From positions 154,493,043 through 154,557,042 of the forward strand of contig CP136069.1 of assembly GCA_032622095.1 (NCBI GenBank): a stretch of DNA of 64,000 nucleotides. Direction: 5' to 3'. The notes beneath the pieces are model-generated. The model saw only the letters and a program-made list of their open reading frames with translations, did no database searches and was not told the origin of the DNA. Source of the DNA: Siphonodentalium dalli (Eukaryota > Mollusca > Scaphopoda > Gadilida > Siphonodentaliidae). Numbering within the stretch: position 1 is the stretch's first letter; the number at the start of each line of letters is the position of its first letter. A program made the translations under genes and the position numbers. Shown piece after piece: positions 59,021-64,000 of the stretch.

Positions 59021-59491
59021 TGCGGCACAATACTTGGGCCCCAGCTTCTTTTTCACTGGATTCACGTTGGAACAATTTATTTAACTAAAGTATTGCTAGG
59101 AGCCTGCAGATCAATAGGTTAATTAGTTTCAAAGTGTCCGCATATATGCTGTTGTTACAAGCAGCAGAACGAGACAACGCGGCGACCACCGTGACCTCGC
59201 TTGTCAAACACCTAAAACATAATTTTCCGCTGTACTTCCGGTTTTTTCGTTCATAAAAATCTGGTCTAGCCTCCACAAAATTTTAAGAAAGCTCACATCA
59301 AGACCATATTCAAATCTCGTTTGATCTAATCAACGTTAGAAATGTATCCGTGAAATGTCAAATGTAATAATTATAATACCAAGTGCTATGATTGTAGACA
59401 GTTCCGTGCTAACTCCAATAATGATTAATTAATCCCGTTGGGGTATTGAGGATCATAATATCTATACAAAACGTTATTTTGGTTTCCACAG
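59021..59491 (+). other. Intron 6, end
   Basis: No repeat was recognised. The stretch ends in the acceptor TTGGTTTCCACAG of exon 7. Confidence 0.45.
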
Positions 59492-59608
59492 CAACCGGGA
59501 CGAAGACATCAGGAGAAACATGCACATCGAATGACGACTGCGTAGCCGGATTCCGCTGTTTCGAATGTTCAACAGATGGATCTAAATGCCACTTGGGATA
59601 CACTTCAG
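59492..59608 (+). CDS. Cysteine-rich secreted-type protein, exon 7
   Basis: A 117-nt exon with acceptor GGTTTCCACAG and donor GTATAG, phase 1 at both ends. It begins ATGTKTSGETC and has five cysteines: C-x5-C-x5-C-x2-C-x6-C (CTSNDDCVAGFRCFEC). The GTK start and the C-x2-C and final cysteine mirror exon 1 rather than the EB-type exons 3, 4 and 6, so the gene appears to contain two related exons far apart. The donor is weaker than the others. Confidence 0.78.
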
Positions 59609-59814
59609 GTATAGAGTTGCATAAATGTCAAAACCATATGTAGCCCCGTGATGGGGAATCACGTGGTTTCGAGTTGATGAGTATAAAAATGGCCGAGACG
59701 ATCGAAAACGCGACCAGAAACGATGAAAAACGTAATCACTAGGATGCTGATATATTATATAATATTTTGGCAGCTACGAGCATATGCTAGTGTAACTTTG
59801 TAATCCTTTTATAA

Positions 59815-61375
59815 CAAGGGTAGGTGAAATATTTTCATTTTTTTAGTTGGAGCAATATTCTGATAACCATTTGTAACTATGTATACGTCGCATTTTTAAA
59901 ACGACTCCCAAATGTAACTTTGTAACCCTTTTTTAACAAGGATGGGTGAAATATTTTAGTTGGAGTTATTCTCTGATAAGCATCTGTAACTATGTAACAA
60001 AAAGACGTCGCATTTTAAAAACAACTTCCAAATGTAACTTTTTAACCCTTTTCTAACAAGGATGGGTGAAATATTTTCATGTTTCTAGTTGGAGTTATTC
60101 GCTGATAAGCATCTGTAACTATGTAACAAAAAACACGTCGCATTTTTAAAACGACTTCCTAAGGTAACATTGTAACCCTTTTTTAACAAGGATGGGTGAA
60201 ATATTTTAATTTTTCTAGTTGGAGTTATTCTCTGATAAGCATCTGTAACTATGTAAATAAAAGGTCAGCAGACCACATGTGGTGTCCCCCGAAAACGTGG
60301 CAAGTCGATGCCGCTTTGTTAAAGAAATTAAAAGAAATGTTGAAATGTTCAAAGTCGAAAAGGGTTAATAACTCCGTAAACAAAAAAATTTGCCCTCATC
60401 TATATACATATTGCACATCTCCGATATGTGGGTAGCAATATTCTGAAGTTTCAAATGTCTACGATCAAAACTGTAGGAGGAGTTGATTACACCATGAAGG
60501 TACCCTCATACAGAAAATTATAAAAAATGATGAAATTTTCTAAGTCGAAAAGGGTTAATAAGTTTGTCAAAAAATATTTTTTCCGTCATCTATATACATG
60601 TTGCACATCTTCAATATATGGGCAACAATATTCTGCAGTTTCAAATCTCTAGGATGAAAAATGTAAGAGGAGTTGATTACACCATGAAGGTACTCAAAAG
60701 CGTGACGAACGGACGCCAAGACGAACGAACGGACGGACGGAGCCCATTTCTATAGTCCACCGAAAATTCGGGGGACAAAAACACGTCGCATTTTAAAAAC
60801 GACGTCCTAATGTAACTTTGTAACCCTTTTTTAACAAACAAACACGTCGCATTTTTAAGGCGACTTCCAAATGTAACTTTTAACCCTTTTTATACTAGTA
60901 AGGACGGGTGAAATAATTTCATTTTTCTAGTTCGACTCTCTGATGACCATTTGTAACTATGTAACAAAAAACAGGTCGCATTTTTAAAACGACTTCCTAA
61001 TGTAACTTTGTAACCTTTTTTTTAACAAAAAAAACACGTCGCATTTTTAAAACGACTTCCAAATGTAACATTGTAACACTTTTTTTTAACAAGAATGGGT
61101 GAAATATTTTCATTTTCCTAGTTGGAGTTATTCTCTGATAATCATCTGTAACTATGTAACAATAGACACGCCGCATTTTTAAAACGACTTCCAAATGTAA
61201 CTTTGTAACCCTGTTTTAGCAACAAAAAAAACACGTCGCATTTTTAAAACGACTTCCAAATGTAACATTGTAACCCTTTTTTAACAAGGATGGGTGAAAT
61301 ATTTTCTAGTTGGAGTTATTCTCTGATAAGCATCTGTAATTATGTAACAAAAAAACGCGTCGCAGTTTTGACTTG
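59815..61375 (+). repeat. 120-130 bp tandem array
   Basis: A unit contains 'acgtcgcatttttaaaacga', 'taaccc.ttttttaacaag' and 'gatgggtgaaatattttc'. It ends with 'ctgataagcatctgtaacta'. Copies start near 59885, 60005, 60135 and then from 60782 to 61230. Several copies in the right half are internally deleted to about 60 bp. The array lies in intron 7 and has no coding potential. Confidence 0.85.
60262..60776. mobile_element. Insertion with GTCCCCCGAA termini inside the array
   Basis: The left end contains GTCCCCCGAAAAC and the right end CGAAAATTCGGGGGAC. The inside holds two copies of a segment with 'aaagtcgaaaagggttaata' and 'catctatatacat.ttgcac', about 190 bp apart, followed by a 'cggacggacgga' short repeat. 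Open frames here have no known domain. Confidence 0.55.
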
Positions 61376-61503
61376 TAACCTCTGTAACCCGGTTACGAAT
61401 GCATAATGTATATTTCGTGCACCAAATATGGACATATATATTACTAGAAGGTAAAGGAAAGTAGAACCAGTATATGCTCTTGGTCTGGTGTAGTATGTGT
61501 TAA

Positions 61504-61817
61504 CCCTTTACCCAACAGAAGGGCCCTGTGCCAATGCATTCTCGTATATATGCGAGTCGACCATAGGTCGCCTCGCATATATAAGAGAATGCATTGGCTT
61601 AACACATTACAAATTATAAAATTGTTAAAGAATGTAAGAAAAAATGGTAAAAAAGAGAATGCATTGGCACAGGGTATAACTGTAACTAACACAATGTGGT
61701 CAAGGAGCCGATTCCAATGATATCCATATTTGTATGGTTCTATTGAGACAGACCGAAGATATTTTAGGCTGTTGAAGCTTTATTTGGCCGGTTTTGGCCG
61801 TTTTGTTGGGTAAAGGG
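61504..61817. mobile_element. piggyBac-like MITE, copy 2
   Basis: TTAA flanks the element at 61500-61503 and 61818-61821. Termini CCCTTTACCCAACA and TGTTGGGTAAAGGG are perfect inverses. It is about 78 bp shorter than copy 1 because part of the central stem is missing. The rest matches closely, including 'caatgcattctc.tatatatgcgag'. Confidence 0.88.
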
Positions 61818-61821
61818 TTAA

Positions 61822-62160
61822 TACTGATTCATACTTATACTGAGTAAATCGGATTCCCCAACTTTTCAGTTCTCGGAATGCTTACGGACTTCCCCATATT
61901 ACGCCACAGCGCGCTAAGTTAATCGTTTCTAGTGGACACATTCATCTTGGTGCTGCCACTAGATTATTCTGATTGGCGCCACTGACGTGCATGGTATTCA
62001 TCCGTTTTTGGTAAATAGAAATACATGTAATCAGACCCACTATTTATATGTGAGTTTGTATTTAACTTGGCTGCATTGGGTCTGGTGTACAACCAATAAT
62101 ATGTTTACACTTAATGTTGGCGATAAATTCTAAATGTATTAATCTTATTTTTATTGACAG
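61822..62160 (+). other. Intron 7, end
   Basis: No repeat or exon was recognised. The stretch ends in TCTTATTTTTATTGACAG. Confidence 0.45.
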
Positions 62161-62178
62161 AACTACCAACTTCAACTG
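62161..62178 (+). CDS. Cysteine-rich secreted-type protein, candidate 18-nt microexon
   Basis: Eighteen bases sit between a strong pyrimidine-rich acceptor (CTTATTTTTATTGACAG) and a consensus donor (GTGAGT). They encode LPTST plus split codons and are phase 1 on both sides, like every other exon of the gene. Read on from exon 7 this would extend a Ser/Thr/Pro linker. Very small exons are easy to find by chance, so the call rests on splice-site quality, phase and position. Confidence 0.45.
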
Positions 62179-62467
62179 GTGAGTATATTACAAATTAGTA
62201 GGATTCCTTATGTCATTTTGCAAGTGCTGGTTGTTAAAAGCGATCTTCTTTTTTGCAATTGGAGTACGGCAGTATTAACGGACTTGATACTGGACATTCG
62301 TATACTAGATGGTCGAGCCCGAAGTGCGAGTCCATTTAGTTTCCAGTCGCGAGTCCATTAACCGACTTAAAACACAGTTTTATAATATACATGGACAAAT
62401 TTTATTTATACAGATGAAAAATTCCGATAAATGAGACGTATATGAATGTTTTTCTAGAAAAAAATAG
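62179..62467 (+). other. Downstream intron
   Basis: If the microexon is real, the gene continues to the right. No further exon was recognised. Confidence 0.35.
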
Positions 62468-62492
62468 TATATATATATATATATATATATAG

Positions 62493-62525
<33 letters not shown>
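62468..62525. repeat. (TA)n microsatellite
   Basis: A TA run of about 55 bp is interrupted once by AGC. Confidence 0.9.
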
Positions 62526-62528
<3 letters not shown>

Positions 62529-62715
62529 ATGAAGAAACTCTCCTCTGAGGTAGGTGACTGCTGACGTGAAGAATGGAATAGTTTGAAAATTAAGAAAGGT
62601 ATCCGTTCATTGTTGAATATTTATTACATGTATATACAAACAGCTATACTGGTTTCGGCACATCTTGCCTTTTCAATAGCTTGGAGTCACTGATGAAAAA
62701 TGTGTACTCATCTTA

Positions 62716-63189
62716 AGGTGCCTTTACACGATTAAGCTTGCTTAATTCAGCACGCTCAAGAGGCGAGCTGCATCGTGTAATGTCATGCCTTTTCATACAG
62801 CTCAGCACTTTTTATTATCTATTAAGCAAGCTTAATCCAAAGGGACTCGGCTGTATTTCCATACACCACTGAATGGCCCATTAAATGTCAAGAAGCAGTT
62901 AAATAACAGAATCCCTTCTATTTCTGATTTAAGACACATGTGTAGTCCACAATATTGGAGTCTAGAGAGTAAATATAACCACAGACCTGTTAATTATGAT
63001 GGACAGTTGTAAAAGATTTCCTGATAAAACAGTGCTAAAAGGCTTGCTGGGTTTTCAGCATAACACCCTGTGGTTACCATTTGAAGCTGAATTAAGCAAG
63101 CTTAATGGTGTAATGGCAATATTGAGCATCACCCCCTGTGGTTACCATTTGAAGCTGAATTAAGCAAGCTTAATGGTGTAAAGGCGCCT
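62716..63189. mobile_element. Harbinger-like MITE
   Basis: TTA flanks the element at 62713-62715 and 63190-63192. Inverted termini begin AGG(T/C)GCCTTTACAC and continue 'attaagcttgcttaattcag' for about 37 bases. An internal partial copy of the right end lies at 63080-63110. A 3-bp TTA duplication is the rule for PIF/Harbinger elements. It is non-coding. Confidence 0.8.
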
Positions 63190-63192
63190 TTA

Positions 63193-64000
63193 GAGTCTGT
63201 AAGAGATTTCATGGTGAGTCACGTGATACATATATTTGATTAAATTAAATTATACGAGGAACCTCATTAAATTGTTATGGCCTTGGTACGTAGAGAGACG
63301 TGCTCAGACGTGCGTTCCTAACGGCGCGTGTATCATTAAACGCTTGGACATAATGGTAAATTTATTTCTGTTTGATAGCGTTTAATCTGTTGACGGGTTT
63401 ATGGTGGCAAGTCCATCTTAATCTAATGTTTCTGTCCTTAATGGCACTTGCCATCTTTAAAGGCGACATTATATTAGAAGCATGTGTATTTGCGCTATAC
63501 ATGGTGATTCATAACAAGATTTTATAGTGTGTGTAATTATTGATCATTGTGATATTTTCGCTCAGTGAAGTTGATTTTTATCCACTGGAAATTTCTGTAG
63601 ATATCTGCAATAGGCGCAATTTGATGAGGTTCCCAAGGTAGTGATAAACAAAACAATAAGATAGAAGTAATCAAGACATCCGTCGGTCGCGAGTTGCCAG
63701 ATGGGAAATACATGAGGGCTCAAGTATTAGTTTTACTTGGATAATGGCATGTTTTTCAGTTTTGTAATCAATTCGTGTGAACTTAAATGTACATATTGCA
63801 ATAAATAAATAAAGTAAATATAGTAAGGGAACTCGAATGCCAGCCGACCCCCTAGTGTTTCTATGTGGTCGTTTAGCTTGGTAAGACCACACTGACCACA
63901 GGTGTTATATACAGATATGCAGTGACATGCAGGTATGGAAGTCACTCTCCAATTGCCATGCAGCAACATGGTCAACAAAAGTTGAAGACTTCCGTAGAAA
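63193..64000. other. Terminal stretch, nothing recognised
   Basis: No exon, RNA gene or shared repeat was identified. The short minus-strand open frames show no motif. Confidence 0.4.

Overview
The window looks like a gene-poor, repeat-rich stretch of a marine invertebrate nuclear genome, most likely a lophotrochozoan such as a mollusc. This assignment is inference. It rests on eukaryotic splice sites, kilobase introns, a cysteine-rich secreted-type gene built of small modules, Helitron-like elements carrying internal tandem repeats of the kind known from bivalves, a Penelope-like retroelement, and abundant MITEs. No bacterial-type operon, tRNA or rRNA gene was recognised.

One host gene can be supported. 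Eight small plus-strand exons lie at 10335, 12894, 13509, 37778, 38893, 46698, 59492 and 62161. Seven have a convincing AG acceptor and GT donor, and the second is tentative. Every exon begins and ends in phase 1, so each can be gained, lost or skipped without changing frame. Together they give about 1.0 kb of coding sequence over 52 kb. They encode EB-like modules (C-x5-C ... C-x-C) typical of secreted or extracellular proteins. No signal peptide, start codon, final stop or polyadenylation site was found, so both ends probably lie outside the window.

The rest is mobile and tandem DNA, mostly inside the introns. Positions 1-5265 hold a minus-strand Helitron-like element with dimeric repeats and two smaller CTAG-ending units. 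Positions 5.9-8.95 kb hold a degraded foldback element. Positions 11.8-13.3 kb hold two double-hairpin MITEs with probable 9-bp target duplications. Positions 13.9-18.7 kb hold a terminal-repeat fragment, an 11-bp TAGC-type periodic tract, a 145-170 bp tandem repeat and two palindromic MITEs. Positions 20.8-21.7 kb hold a TA-flanked MITE. Positions 24.5-28.9 kb hold a large palindromic DNA transposon with broken genes, split by a piggyBac-like MITE. Positions 29.55-35.84 kb hold a 5.9-kb foldback element nested in an older MITE.

Positions 36.4-37.55 kb hold a TTAA-flanked MITE and a C-rich minisatellite. Positions 39.26-45.95 kb hold eleven head-to-tail Helitron-like units. Positions 47.9-50.7 kb hold further Helitron-like DNA. 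Positions 50.8-56.5 kb hold a 175-bp satellite that is partly a trimeric higher-order repeat. It is broken by a 5'-truncated Penelope-like element and by a TTAA-flanked element. Positions 57.7-63.2 kb hold another Helitron-like element with a near-perfect hairpin MITE, a 120-130 bp tandem array, a second piggyBac-like MITE and a Harbinger-like MITE.
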